Assembly: GCA_949317995.1 (NCBI GenBank)
Contig: OX439038.1
Location: 60,842,813-60,906,812 of the forward strand
Source of the DNA: Acholoe squamosa
Lineage: Eukaryota > Annelida > Polychaeta > Phyllodocida > Polynoidae
Reading direction: 5' to 3'
DNA length: 64,000 nucleotides
Within the stretch, counting starts at the first letter, position 1. Each line of letters starts with the position of its first letter. The position numbers and the translations under genes were made by a program. Below are positions 23,415 through 35,636 of the stretch, piece after piece. The notes below the pieces were generated by a model that ran no database searches, was not told the origin of the DNA, and saw only the letters and a list, made by a program, of their open reading frames with translations.

Positions 23415-23800
23415 GGCTAAAGTAGGTAGGTAGGTAGGTAAAATGGGGTAGGGTAGGGTAAGGTTAATGGTAAGGTAGGGTAAACTATGGGGTGGGGGGC
23501 ACCTCTTAAGTATTTTATGGGAAAAAAACACACACATGCCTGTATAACACACACACACCCTATATAAACCTACCTACCCCTACTTACCTATTTACCTAGC
23601 TAGCTAGCTAGCTACCTACCCACCACCCATGTTGTTAATATGTTTTCTGGTGTGACAACCACATGGTCGGTTTTGTTTTTGTTTAAGTTTTCTGCTGTGA
23701 TCATGTGATCATCCCACGATGACGTCATAGCTCTCAGCCAAAAAAAATCAATTTCAGTAACTGTTCCTATGCACTGAGTTTCCCCCTATATACTACTTCA
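23415..23800 (-). repeat. dispersed repeat, family 3, inverted copy, with microsatellites
   Basis: Includes GTAG and TAGC tetranucleotide runs and a CACACA run. In reverse complement it parallels 16680-17090, including CATAGGAACAGTTACTGAAA. Confidence 0.5.
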
Positions 23801-24268
23801 GTATACTGTATCTCATTAGGCCAACAGGAAATGACCCTCTCCACCCTTCGGGGGGAAACAGATGGATGGTGTCATGCAGCCAGCCACATTTCCAAGCAAC
23901 CACCCATCCCAAGCTTATAGTATTCACTCACTGATGCACTGCATAGAGGATACATAGCCAATCACTCTCTAAATCAATTGTTGCACAGAGTAATTTCGCT
24001 GGTAATTTAAAGAAAATTTCAGCCTCTGCTTTGTATTATTATGATTCTATACACTGCAGGTGACATGTGAACCTTTTTATAAGGAATATGAAAATGAGGG
24101 TACTAAACCCTCCTCCCAGATTATGCCATATGCCTACTATCTTTCTGAATTACCGTTTTGAGACAAGGTTATATCTAAAGGGTAAAAGGAGGTGGACCAA
24201 TTGTGGTGTAGCGGCATCTTGAAAATTTGAAACCACAAACTCAAATGGTCAGTACTTTTGTCAATATT
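23801..24268. other. no gene seen
   Basis: AT-rich; nothing recognised. Confidence 0.4.
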
Positions 24269-24844
24269 ACTTCTGTCAATTCAGTGAATGACAGACTGAC
24301 TTTCCACTTATATTCTGCTTACATTTAATTAAGATTTTTTTACTCATGCATACATAAACCATATGGCACACTACTTTGCGCATGACAGAGGCATAGGAAG
24401 CAAATCTTCATTGGGGGGGGGCCCAGCGGGGGCCCCACCTTGACCAACTTGAATTGTGGGCTCAAGCGCAATGGCACCTATACATGCCTATGTAAAATTT
24501 GTATAGTAAAGTCATTTTTGAATTTTTGATGAATTTTAGATCTGATTTGAGGCCCATGCCCCCCTTCTCCCTATTCCATTACCATATCAATCAAATTTGA
24601 GATGCAAATTTTTAGCTTCTAGTTCAATTTATCATGGATCCTTGGCAAATTTTTGGGGGGCTCACATATACTCTGGCCCCACCTCCTTTATGATTGGGGG
24701 ACCCAGGCCCCCTGCCCCCCCCCCCCTTTTCAACGCCCCTGCTTGACCACAAGCCATCACCGTTACTCTCTCAGTCCTTGTAGCATAGCAGTAACTACAA
24801 CAATTCCATTGATGCCCAAGTGTGACTAGGTAAAGCACATTTTT
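24269..24844 (+). repeat. 576-bp tandem duplication, unit 1
   Basis: Begins ACTTCTGTCAATTCAGTGAA. Adjacent to a nearly identical unit at 24845-25420. Differences are single bases and lengths of G and C runs. An internal segment from about 24386 (CAGAGGCATAGGAAG) to 24740 (complement CAGGGGCGTTGAAAA) has hAT-like inverted ends and a GGGGGCCCAGCGGGGGCCCC palindrome, so it is probably a MITE that was duplicated with its flank. Confidence 0.95.
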
Positions 24845-25420
24845 ACTTCTGTCAATTCAGTGAATGACAGACTGACTTTCCACTTATATTCTGCTTACAT
24901 TTAATTAAGATTTTTTTACTCATGCATACATAAACCATATGGCACACTACTTTGTGCATGACAGAGGCATAGGAAGCAAATCTTCATTGGGGGGGGGGCC
25001 CAGCGGGGGCCCCACCTTGACCAACTTGAATTGTGGGCTCAAGCGCAATGGCACCTATACATGCCTATGTAAAATTTGTATAGTAAAGTCATTTTTGAAT
25101 TTTTGATGAATTTTAGATCTGATTTGAGGCCCATGCCCCCCTTCTCCCTATTCCATTACCATATCAATCAAATTTGAGATGCAAATTTTTAGCTTCTAGT
25201 TCAATTTATCATGGATCCTTGGCAAATTTTTGGGGGGCTCACACATACTCTGGCCCCACCTCCTTTATGATTGGGGGACCCAGGCCCCCTGCCCCCCCCC
25301 CTTTTCAACGCCCCTGCTTGACCACAAGCCATCACCGTTACTCTCTCAGTCCTTGTAGCATAGCAGTAACTACAACAATTCCATTGATGCCCAAGTGTGA
25401 CTAGGTAAAGCACATTTTCC
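24845..25420 (+). repeat. 576-bp tandem duplication, unit 2
   Basis: Second unit of the same duplication, joined head to tail without a spacer. Overlapping short frames around 25174-25506 lie in this non-coding repeat. Confidence 0.95.
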
Positions 25421-25609
25421 ATACTTGTCTTGCCAGAAGTTGCATTGCTTTCGTGACTACCACTAGAGGCATCTCTACCAATGTCAGACCACACTGTCCT
25501 GTCCACCGCTTAGGGTGGCTGGCGGGTATTGTTAGTTCATCACTTGGAAACCAGGGGTCCCTGTGTTACATTGAATTTATGGATAGACGAAATGTGCAAA
25601 ATAGAGGCA

Positions 25610-25683
25610 GGCTTGGCATGGACTTGAACCCAGGATCTTCTGTGAGTGAGGCAGAGACATTACACATGAACCATGGGGGCTGC
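25610..25683 (-). pseudogene. tRNA-Val-like sequence (SINE head or pseudogene)
   Basis: On the minus strand an anticodon-loop region reads CTCACTC, giving CAC (Val). A B box GGGTTCAAGTCC follows. The D arm (CATGGTTCATGTGTAATG) is degenerate. Probably a tRNA-derived repeat rather than a working gene. Confidence 0.45.
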
Positions 25684-25689
25684 TGTATA

Positions 25690-26638
25690 TGACCAATAGA
25701 AAAAGACTATATAATCTAGATGTCACTATTCTAACCATATCCTTACATCTATTATTTCAATCATCAAAAATATTAGAAATATGCCTGGGACCATATGTCA
25801 ATATTGTATCTACTGCAAAGATATGCTTAATATCTAAGTGCTGAAGAAGTTATAACAAAATCTAATTACTTTAGTATATGAATCTAAGGATTTATGTGAC
25901 AAATCACTATATGATCCTATATAGGGTTGAATCTTCTCTATCTCAAAAAATGCATTGGACCCCCCTATTATTTTTGCACATATGAGAAGTACAAATCATT
26001 TTGAGACTTTAGTGAGAATATGGCGAAAATCTAATTACTTTGACTCTATCCCCGCCAGCCACCTTAACAGCTCCTTGGGCTGTCTCTCCGCACTAACCCC
26101 ACAACCTTTATAGCCTCATCACGTGGACTCCCCCATCCACAGGATCCATTCTCTTCACCCCAGCTGTCACTGCCAGTAAACTACCAGATCCCACTCTCCT
26201 TCCAGTACTATCAGCAAGAGCGCTATTATTGCGGGAAGCTTCTTGCTATCAAGGTTAAGAGTGCACAGCCTAATATATCACAACTCACACGCACTCTGAT
26301 TGCACAGGTTCAGGCCTTACCTGTTTCTTAGTACACCCTAAGATTGAATGCTAGTCCATGGATCATGGTGTGTACTAAGAACTCAGTACCCTTGTTTATC
26401 TTCAAATTTCTCTTACTTTCTTATCAAAGTACATAATTTTGATGTCACCATAGGTAGAAAAGGTCTATATTTTACATATACACCTTTTTACAGAACTAAA
26501 ATTGGAATATTATCTGAAAAATGGCTATATTTACAATCTTCCCCTCAGTCTTGCTATACTAAAATTGATTGGCTAATTTCTTGTTTAATTGGCTGATAAA
26601 TATGAACCCACAAGATTAAAGAATAGACAAATGCCTTT
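25690..26638. other. no gene seen
   Basis: AT-rich, then CT-rich from 26050. An 82-codon frame at 26348-26596 shows no recognised domain. Confidence 0.4.
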
Positions 26639-27388
26639 CAGAGAAAGGAACAGTGCAGGTGCCTAGGGGCTCTTTGACAAATGTAGAGAATATAAGTTGA
26701 AATGATTAAATGAAGATATTACCCAGCCAAATGGAGAAAACAATGGAGGCACCTGTCTTGATCACATAATCACTGGTTGCGATATTGCCAGTCGTACAGG
26801 GGTAATTAAATGCTTAATGGCAGACCATAACAATGTGTTTGCCTGCCATAAAAAGCCCAGAGAAAGTCATTGTGATCAGACCTTCACTGGCCGCTCTTAT
26901 AGGAACTATGACAGAGATGACTTATTTGAATATCTGGGGGATCTCTGGTGGGATAATTTCTATAATACCTCCAACCCTGACCAACAATGGGACTTCATTC
27001 AAAATCACCTATTAGCCTATCTGGATATAACTTGTCCCGTAAAAAAACTTTAGAGTAAGGAAAAGATCAAGGCCATGGGTGAGTCATGAAACTATTGAGC
27101 TCATAAATGACAGACAACAATTATTAACCAAACTGCACCAAACCAATGATCGAATGATTTTAAATCAGGCCAGGAAAATGAGAAATCACATTCAAAGACA
27201 ATTAGACAATGGTAAAAATGACTTTGTCCTAAATCTGGAAGATGGAGACACCCATGACTCTTATCGATTCTGGAGAGAGGTTATTGAGCTACTGAACCCT
27301 GTTACCAAAAACCTAAACATACAGCTGGTGAATGACCTGACAGGGGCAACCAAACCTAAAGAAAAAACAGCTGACTATATCAATTCTT
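26639..27388 (+). mobile_element. inverted internal fragment of the 29-32 kb LINE
   Basis: 750 bp, equal in length to 31164-31913 on the other strand, with only about three mismatches and no indel. It encodes the region between endonuclease and reverse transcriptase (frames at 26817-27053 and 27079-27453). Both copies share the same broken frame at an A7 run (after CPVKKL). It has neither end of the LINE, so it is not a normal 5'-truncated insertion. A local inverted duplication fits better. Confidence 0.9.
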
Positions 27389-27675
27389 GGTTGATTGATC
27401 CATTTTGTACTATGTGTGCTATAGAGCAGCATTTTTCCTCACTATCAAATTGATTTTTTTTTTCAGACTGGTCATATGCATCCTAAAAGGTACACTGAGA
27501 ATATAGGCCTCTATGAAGGTGATCAGTATTGATGACTAAAGTCCTCTTTCCATGTCGATGGCATATGGTTTATGTGTGCATAGTATACATCAATGGAAGT
27601 ACAATACACATTCTGTGGAATATATTGGTTCTAATCTTTAATCCTCTTGATCATGGGTGTTTGTAAGATGGAAGC
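27389..27675. other. no gene seen
   Basis: Spacer after the inverted LINE fragment. Nothing recognised. Confidence 0.4.
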
Positions 27676-28557
27676 CCTGGAAACAAAATCTTGTGTTTAA
27701 CACGTGTTCGGAACCTGTCATATTGGTGAAAATATGGTGTCGTTCACGAGTATGAAACACAAGTATTCTTGTGATTCTGTGACCTGCCAGACTGCTGAAA
27801 TCACATGTTTTTAACACATGATTTATTCACATGAAATCACAAGATTTACACATGTTTTGGCATTGGTAATTAGCATAATTAATTAATACTATAGATTTAT
27901 ATATGAGTGATATATAGAAAATACTTTCATTTGATGGAGGGTCTGTGGTGGTGATTTATAAAGTGATAGCCACCTGGTATAGGCATTTGTTATATATTGA
28001 GATTACCATTCTCTTATCTCAGAGAAAGGTAACCTCACAAATATAGGTGCTCTAATGCATTGGTCATCAGCTTTTATTCATCACTTTTCTTAACAGTTCA
28101 CTGAAAATGCAACTGAGATGGAGCCATGTGATTTACAGTTGACCAGTGTTGTTGCCCAGGCATATATGAGCAGATTTTACACCCACAGAAATGGTGTCTG
28201 TGTCACCTTATTCATTGTTACTCTTTGTTTTAGCTGCTTTTATGGTCAATAATCAATGCATGAAGATAATATCAAAAAGGTAATATACATATACAGAAGT
28301 AACTACAGGTTAGAGTATCAGTGAAGTATTAGACTTAACAGATTAAGTTCTCAATGGTTTGAGGAAGATAAAACTGTCAAAACAAAATAGTGCTGCCACC
28401 TAGTGCAGAATGAATTTGACACGAGTATTTCTTGTGTTGATATCTTCAGACAAATTCACATGAAATTCTTGTGTTCTACACATGAATTGTCATGACACCA
28501 GATTTTCACCAAACTGACACATGTCAAAGTGGTGGCAATCACGTGCCTTGTTTCCTG
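27676..28557. mobile_element. possible 0.9-kb element with degenerate inverted ends
   Basis: Both outer edges read (CTGG or CCAGG)AAACAA, then CACGTG, then TTGGTGAAAAT.TGGTGTC and AACACAAG in inverted orientation. The interior is AT-rich with many CACATG words and no long frame. No clear target duplication. Confidence 0.4.
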
Positions 28558-29084
28558 GGAGATGCTGGGAAAATTATCACACTGGAATATCAATTGATAG
28601 TAAAGGAAATTTGGCAAAAGCACCAAACGCATAATTATAAGCATGTTTCAGTAACAAGCTCTCTTGTTACATCATCTAGGTGGCGAAACCAAGTGAAAGT
28701 GTATTTTCTCAGAAACCTTTAGCAGGTTTTTGAGACATGTTTCAAGAACAATAGAAATAATGGGCATAGCCTTACATTATACTAAGTCTAATCTTTGAGA
28801 AATCGTTTTCAAAACCATTTCTCTTTCTATTTTCTTTTCAATTTCCATTCTTTACAAAACTGTGTAAAATGGTCCAAATGAAAGCATTTGAAGAAAGATT
28901 TGAAGAATTGCTCTTTGTAATCTTTACAACATCTTTTTATTTTCTTTTAGTGAAAGGAAAATATTTTGGTATTTTCTTTTGTCCAAAACCTGTTGCTCAG
29001 GGTCAAGTTAGGGCCATATTTTTCTTCGGATTATCAAACATTATAGTGTGTTTTTTTATCAGTTATACAGTTATACAATAATTA
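28558..29084. other. no gene seen
   Basis: AT-rich. The 70-codon frame at 28869-29081 has no recognised domain and runs up to the LINE's 3' edge. Confidence 0.35.
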
Positions 29085-29089
29085 AATTA

Positions 29090-29669
29090 CAATAGTTAAA
29101 TGATTATTCTCTTAATTGCGGCATTAAATCGATCTTTTGTTGCAATATGCTGCACTTCGGCACTTAGTAAGTCCCACATTTTTACCCCACGGTAATAAGG
29201 TGACCCTTGGTAAAAGGTTGTCCTAGCACTGCGGCAGGCAAATCTTATTTTACAGTCTCCTCTAGTTCTAATGTTGTTTATTACTACTACATTGCCATTA
29301 TGAGCTTTCTTTCCACATGATATTCAATAATTGTATCTTTCTTCTACTGTCTAATTTATCAATTTTACAATTTTTATGCAGGTCCGCAATACTTATATCT
29401 GCATTTTAGACAGGTTCTTAGAGCCGAGTTTTGTATCCTCTGAAGCTTGTTTAGTTCTGACAGTTGGCTGCCGCCGGTATAGAAGGCGCAGTAATCCATT
29501 ATGGGACAGATAATTAACTTGTAGATTTTGACGCTGACTTCTTCTGTCATGGCATTTCGGAGTTTACTCAGCTTATAAAGTTTGTTTCCAATAGATTTTA
29601 TAGATATGGGGGGCTACACTAAGGCGCGTATCTAGTTCTACCCCTAGATAGGTGTATGAGCTACAAACC
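29090..29669 (-). pseudogene. LINE ORF2, C-terminal part
   Basis: The minus strand encodes text typical of the end of LINE ORF2: KLNKLQRIQN-like helices, then RTRGDCKIRFACRSARTTF and YYRGVKMWDLLSAEVQ. It is separated from the polymerase core by the MITE insertion and interrupted by small indels. Confidence 0.8.
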
Positions 29670-29673
29670 GGTA

Positions 29674-30146
29674 GGTCACAAGTCATAGATAGTGTGCATA
29701 TGGGGCCTTGCATGTCATTCGCCCAGACATGTGCCCAGAAAAAGAATTCTTATAAGTATGCTTCTTTTACAATTGCAAGGACACATCTGATATAAATGAT
29801 ATTGTGATGTTCATAATCTACAGATCAAAATAGTCTGGACCTGAGATTTTCATGGAGGTATGAAGATTGTTTCTGTAGGAAATTAAGCCCTCAACATGGC
29901 TTGTAACTCAAATGTCATTCTCCCAGACACAATTTTACCCAGACAATTTTGGTCATTTTGGGCACATTTTACCCCCCTGGAGCCCAAAATATGCATATTG
30001 GACCATCAAAACCCATATGCAACATGAAGATCTCATCCAACCTGACACTTTGAGCCAAAGAACTAGAGGGGGAAACTAAAATTCGAAGAGTAGGGGCTGG
30101 AATACCTCCAAATTCATCATATACAAACCTTCTATGATTTTCGACC
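29674..30146 (+). mobile_element. GGTC MITE, copy D, inserted in the LINE
   Basis: 473 bp, flanked by GGTA at 29670-29673 and 30147-30150, splitting LINE ORF2. The ends are GGTCACAAGTCATAGAT and, inverted, GGTCGAAAATCATAGAA. Because it interrupts the LINE it is younger than that LINE insertion. Confidence 0.95.
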
Positions 30147-31050
30147 GGTAATTGTTTGCCCCAAAAGTACAATATTGGTTCATCTAGATTTTTTAATCTA
30201 TAGGCGGAACCAAAATGCATGCTTATGGTTTTTGTTCTATTTGTTGTCATGTAATTCTTATTACACCATTTATTTACTCTATCTAGGTCGGCTTGTAGTA
30301 ATGTTGCGGCTCTATCCTGAGTTTGCGCTCCAACGTAAATTATGATGTCGTCTGCATACATCACATATTTGCAGTTGATTAATTTTTCAGTAAGGTCATC
30401 TATAAATAGCACAAATAGCAGGGGACCTATCCCTGTGGCACTCCGAAGTTTACAGCTTGCTCATCAGATCTCAGTCCGTTGGCTATTGTTTCATATGATC
30501 TGTGCGCTAAGTATTCAGTGAGCCATTTTTTTATTTTTCCGTGAATGTTTAGATTACAGATTTTCATTTTAAGTAGAGAGTGATGTGCACAGTCGAAAGC
30601 CTTACAATAATCTACAAAACAGGCAACTGTGGTGAGTCCATCATCAATGTTATCATGCAAGTCTCTTACAACATGGAAGACGGCATCACTGGTACCTCTA
30701 CCCGGACGGAACCCATATTGATTTTTATTGAGTACTTCCTGTTCTTCTAGATGTTTTGAGAGGTTCGTATGGATTATTTTTTCAAGTATTTTACCAGGCA
30801 GTGGCAATAGAGTGATAGGACGCCAATTCTTAATGTTATCAAGATTTCCTTTCTTGGGTATGGGTATTAGGGTTCCTTTAGACCATGAGATTGGGAAAAT
30901 GCCTTCATTCAGGGAGTTCCTAAAGATTAGAGTTAGTTTACCTACTAGGTATAGAAGTGCGACTTTCAGAACTTTTGAGTTTAAGCCCTTAATGCCACAA
31001 GATTTATCTATATTTATCTTTTCAATTAATTTCTTTACGTCTGCTCAGAC
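30147..31050 (-). pseudogene. LINE reverse transcriptase domain, frameshifted
   Basis: The order of polymerase motifs is clear: KGTLIPIPKKGN and NWRPITLLPLPGKILEK, then NQYGFRPGRGTSDAV, then palm motif A in FVDYCKAFD, then GVPQG, then the catalytic YADD box in YVMYADDIIIY. A stop and frame change follow GVPQG at about 30436, where residues normally joining it to GPLLF are lost. The frame at 30427-30807 and the one ending at 30412 are the two parts. The catalytic acids themselves are present. Confidence 0.9.
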
Positions 31051-31059
31051 TATGATATA

Positions 31060-31735
31060 TAGTGGGTCTAATTCCATGTCCTCGTCATTAAGAACTGGGT
31101 CATTGAATAATAAGCCATTTTGGGGGAGCCTATCAAAAAGTTCCTGTCCGTTGTTGGCAAAATAAGAATTGATATAGTCAGCTGTTTTTTCTTTAGGTTT
31201 GGTTGCCCCTGTCAGGTCATTCACCAGCTGTATGTTTAGGTTTTTGGTAACAGGGTTCAGTAGCTCAATAACCTCTCTCCAGAATCGATAAGAGTCATGG
31301 GCGTCTCCATCTTCCAGATTTAGGACAAAGTCATTTTTACCATTGTCTAATTGTCTTTGAATGCGATTTCTCATTTTCCTGGCCTGATTTAAAATCATTC
31401 GATCATTGGTTTGGTGCAGTTTGGTTAATAATTGTTGTCTGTCATTTATGAGCTCAATAGTTTCATGACTCACCCATGGCCTTGATCTTTTCCTTACTCT
31501 AAAGTTTTTTTACGGGACAAGTTATATCCAGATAGGCTAATAGGTGATTTTGAATGAAGTCCCATTGTTGGTCAGGGTTGGAGGTATTATAGAAATTATC
31601 CCACCAGAGATCCCCCAGATATTCAAATAAGTCATCTCTGTCATAGTTCCTATAAGAGCGGCCAGTGAAGATCTGATCACAATGACTTTCTCTGGGCTTT
31701 TTATGGCAGGCAAACACATTGTTATGGTCTGCCAT
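31060..31735 (-). pseudogene. LINE ORF2 region between endonuclease and reverse transcriptase
   Basis: Two frames (31499-31735 and 31045-31473) read MADHNNVFACHKKPRESH..., then, after a frameshift in an A7 run, SRPWVSHETIELIND.... This is the usual linker of LINE ORF2. The same A7 lesion exists in the inverted copy at 26639-27388. Confidence 0.8.
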
Positions 31736-31885
31736 TAAGCATTTAATTACCCCTGTACGACTGGCAATATCGCAACCAGTGATTATGTGATCAAGACAGG
31801 TGCCTCCATTGTTTTCTCCATTTGGCTGGGTAATATCTTCATTTAATCATTTCAACTTATATTCTCTACATTTGTCAAAGAGCCC

Positions 31886-32314
31886 CTAGGCACCTGCACT
31901 GTTCCTTTCTCTGGTATTAATGTTTAGATCACCCACAATCCATACTTCATGTTTATCCCTGTCAACAGATCTTAAAGCTAGATGAAGTTTTTCAAAGAAA
32001 GTTGGCAGATCTTTGTTTGGCAGTCTATACACATTCATGATTAACATGGCTTTATATTTAGGCCGCTCAACCAAGATGGTTTGTAATTCAATACATTCTT
32101 CCATGTAGCTAATTTCATTATATGTAGTGCAGTATGGACTAAAATATTCACTGACATACATCAGTAGGCCACCGCCAGTATGGCTGGACCTATCTAGTCG
32201 GAAGATTGTTTTACCATGCCAATATTGTAGCGTCCGATCACTAATTTTGTCAGGCCATGTTTCACATATCCACTGAGTGTTGATGAGGCTTTCTTCTCGA
32301 TGTATTTGATTCAT
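31886..32314 (-). pseudogene. LINE endonuclease (exonuclease-endonuclease-phosphatase type), partial
   Basis: 142 codons. WICETWPD has the ET.W signature with its catalytic Glu. TGGGLLMYV and the later VWIVGDLNIN (the GD.N motif) are also present. The N-terminal strand with the first catalytic Asn is missing. The frame breaks after TRERNSAGA, where the domain should continue with its SDH region. Confidence 0.85.
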
Positions 32315-32330
32315 GGGATTAATTGTGGTT

Positions 32331-34061
32331 AGCCATATATGGTATTAGGTGATTAACTTGAGGGGGGGGAGTGGGTGGGTATTATCCGGGTTGTAGTACT
32401 GGGGCAAAACCTGGTAGCAGCCAGAGGGAGCAAACTCAACCCTGACCAATACTAAGTAATGCGGGGGAAGTGCTCCTCACAGTATCCAAGTGGGGCTCCG
32501 CAACACCAAGGGAGACTAATCAGGAGTGCATGTCATTTTAGTATATATCATATATACATGAATAGTCATTTCATATATGAGTATGGCTAAGGCGTTATCA
32601 GACCAGTAGTGATAATGATCATATATCAATACAGATAATCTTATGAACTACCCTTCCATATAATGAATGTACAGTGGCTATGCCGTAGGATTAGTAACAT
32701 AATAACATAATTTGTTAGTGGATATGGTGCATAAACTAGCACAATCTTCAAAGACAAAATCCATTTGATATGGGTTTGACTGACATAATCAGTTATTACG
32801 TCATGCTGCGCATGTGTACATGTCATCTATCAACCAGGACTGATTGCAGACCCAATTTGTTAAATAGCGCTTTATAGACAATTTGGTTAATTCAGTGGTG
32901 CTATCTTTATTGGTGTATGGGTTCTAGTTCAACTATAGGTTGAATGAAAGTCAGGTTCCTTTAGACTGAGAAGTAGCAGTCTCGTGATTATTGTCACTAA
33001 TTTCCTTTTGTCAGTTCAAACAGATGGTATGAGATATTTGGTTCCGTCCTACCTTATCGCTGACATCATTCATGTGACATTATACCACAATTAATCCGAC
33101 TTGGCATGGAGTAGAAGTGGTGGCAGTTATAGCACAGCAGGGGCGAGATGATGAGTTAGTTCATGGCACAGGCTTGTCCAACACAATATGATTTTACAAA
33201 GGCTATAAACATAAAATAATTCACAACAATGAATTTGATAGTGTTTTCTTTTAAAAAGACTTAAGTCATGTGTAAGATTTTCTTCATATTTTCTTTACAT
33301 TTTCGTTCTTTATGAAATCTTTCCAAAATCTTTTTATGGATATGCAGATAGGGTCATGTGACCCTCCCCTATGGATGGTTGGTGTATGGATAATCTTTTT
33401 GAAATCATTAAGCAAATTTTACCCCTATAATCTTTAAAGGTGTAAAACAAAAATACAAAGAAAATCATTACATGAATTTTCAATTTTTGTCACATGATCC
33501 CTGAGAGCCAATGATTTTAGTATTCTAAAGGAAATCCAAAGAATAAAACAGATTTTCTTTCTATATTCTTTACATGTTCATTTTCTTCAAAATATATTAA
33601 AATACACTAAAAAAAGAATTTAAGAGGGAGAAATGGTTTTTCTTTCCAAGTTGAATATTTTCTTTATTAGATCATTTCTCTAAAACGATTATATACAGAT
33701 TTCTTCAAAATAAGAGAAAAACTACCCTGGTGTATAGCCTATCAACTAGCCACGGGCATTAACTTAATAGAAGTATATGAACGCTATGGTATATAAAGCC
33801 CCTGAAAGGCATGAGTTCAAGTCTATTCATTACATATTGCATTTATAACATGGTTTCCACCATTTTTTCTAAGTATTTACTTTTAAAATTAATAGAATCC
33901 ATTGTTTTCTGTAACAAGCGGACAAGAAAGCCCTCCGCCATCTTGGTTTCATGTCGATCCGAGCAGATGGTTAGTTCAATCACTATATACCAGGCAGCGC
34001 CACTTTCACAGGTTAAACTTACTCGCAGTGGGAACATACAGAAGGGGTAGTTGTAGCATTG
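32331..34061. other. no gene seen; A/T-rich with TTTTCTTT runs
   Basis: Region 33240-33720 is low complexity, rich in TTTTCTTT and its variants. Short frames near 33811-34099 overlap each other on both strands and are not supported. Confidence 0.4.
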
Positions 34062-34094
34062 CTTTTTACGGGTTTGGTAGCGAACCCGTAAAAA
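34062..34094. repeat. perfect 13-bp-stem hairpin
   Basis: CTTTTTACGGGTT and its exact complement AACCCGTAAAAAG flank the loop TGGTAGCG. The outer A/T pairs give a T-rich 5' arm. Confidence 0.85.
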
Positions 34095-34209
34095 GTTGAT
34101 CTATACTGGAATGTTCATAGCTAAGCCTAGCAAGATTTAATAACCTAGTCTTCCAAAAGATATGATTATTACCAGTGATCCAACCTCCAGAATGTTTTTA
34201 CTGAGTATT

Positions 34210-35045
34210 TACCTTTATTTTCTGTGAAAAGACATCCTCATTAAGCTCACCATTACATTCATTTGGGTAGAAATCTCCACAGCATCATCAGCTTTCAAAA
34301 ATTTTAACTTATGGGCAGTTTCATCCATGTAGTCTTTTATACTAGAATTTAGAATAGTCTGGAATAGTCTGTCATGCATCCTTTAAGGCCATCAGGCCTA
34401 TGAATTGCTCCCAACGAATGTATACAGGTGGGCTTAATCTCAACAAATGAGATCTTTTTGCTCCAATAACTCATTTTTTATGGACTCATTAAACTCAGTT
34501 TGAGCATGACACTTGAATAATTTCTCCTATCGTAAGATATAGTACAGTCTGAGTCTAATGTATTAAAAGCTCTACAAATCCCACTTATGATTTTTAGGTC
34601 GTCAATTTTTTTGGCAACATCAAAGGCAATCATAGAAGCACATCTGCAAGGGAATGACTGAGTGGGAATTTCATTTAACACATAGTGAACAAGTACCTTC
34701 AAAACAACCCAAAAGCAAGGGTAAATGAATGTCATTTGTGACTGCTACACACATAACATAATCGAGACAAGTTTTACAAGTACTAGCACACCTGACATTT
34801 GAACAATCGTTGATGTCACTTACATTTTCAGTGAATATTGGAGATTCAACATCTTCTGACAATGTAATATTTGTCAACCAGGCACCATTTTGGCTTGACC
34901 CGGAAGTATAAATTTTGTTTAAACTTCCACTTACATCTGAAGTTGATACAATACTTTCAGGAATTACAGCATTAGTACTTTCAGACTTTGATTGAAATTT
35001 AATGGAATTTACCACATTTGACTTTACATGACCAGGTCTGAGCAA
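34210..35045 (-). pseudogene. fragments of an unrecognised Cys-containing protein
   Basis: Frames at 34671-35045, 34478-34735 and about 34212-34373 on the minus strand succeed one another. The first contains C..C-type pairs (CSNVRCASTCKTCLDYVMC, then GCFEGTCSLC), which suggest a metal-binding fold. The overlap of frames indicates a frameshift near 34700. They follow the zinc-finger frame at 35858-36187 on the same strand, so they may be its downstream part, but a 590-bp unrelated stretch (35046-35636) intervenes. Function unknown. Confidence 0.35.
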
Positions 35046-35636
35046 CTAACTTAATTACACCCCGGTAGGAAATCACAACCCGTTGCCATTTTACACACCA
35101 CTCACCCAATGTGGTGATGTGTTTTTTCGCATCAGTGCAAAAAAAAGCTGCCAGTGCAAGAAAAGGCACCAGTAGGAAAATCTGCTATATATGCTGCTCT
35201 GTATTATTTTGTCAAGTGTGTATTGTAACATGGCTTTTATCATTAATGACTAATTAAAGCACTTTGGCTTTTTGTGAGTAGCTTACTGGGATATTGCTTT
35301 AATTATTGATACACATTACATTGTTTAGCAAAAAGCATAAAGGATTAGCAAATTAGATACAAAATGGGTTGTGATGAATTTGGGCCATAATTCAGAGGAA
35401 AAATCGACTTTTCTCTGTTACAAACTTATTCTAAGAGTAAAACTTGAAAAAGTACAACAGAGAATATTTGTTTCAAGAATTACCATGATTTATATCCATT
35501 AGGATATAAATTTGATTGGTCAAAATCATCTTTGAAATGGCTATTTTGGCAGTGATGCCAAATCACACACCATCCCCAAATCACAGGCTGGTGTGATGTG
35601 TGATTTGGTGCCATACTGGTTTTCCACACCAGTAGG
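35046..35636. other. possible insertion with inverted CACACC-rich ends
   Basis: Both ends carry short inverted words around AATCACACA and CACACCA, with GGTAGG near the left edge and CCAGTAGG near the right. It separates two open minus-strand stretches. A MITE or an intron is possible; splice phases do not fit a simple intron. Confidence 0.3.

Larger units (their letters stand above)
29085..32330 (-). mobile_element. non-LTR retrotransposon (LINE), broken, interrupted by a MITE
   Basis: Reading on the minus strand: endonuclease (32314-31886), linker (31735-31060), reverse transcriptase (31050-30147), then, after the MITE at 29674-30146, the C-terminal part of ORF2 (29669-29090). Several frameshifts and stops break the frame. 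The 5' part upstream of about 32330 is missing or too diverged to recognise, and no poly(A) tail is clear. The order endonuclease then reverse transcriptase fits the Jockey/CR1 type of LINE; I cannot fix the clade. Confidence 0.9.

Noticed and set aside
24386..25320. GGGGGCCCAGCGGGGGCCCC as a CpG-island-like promoter
   Set aside because: It is part of a hAT-like MITE duplicated with its flank, and is present identically in both units.
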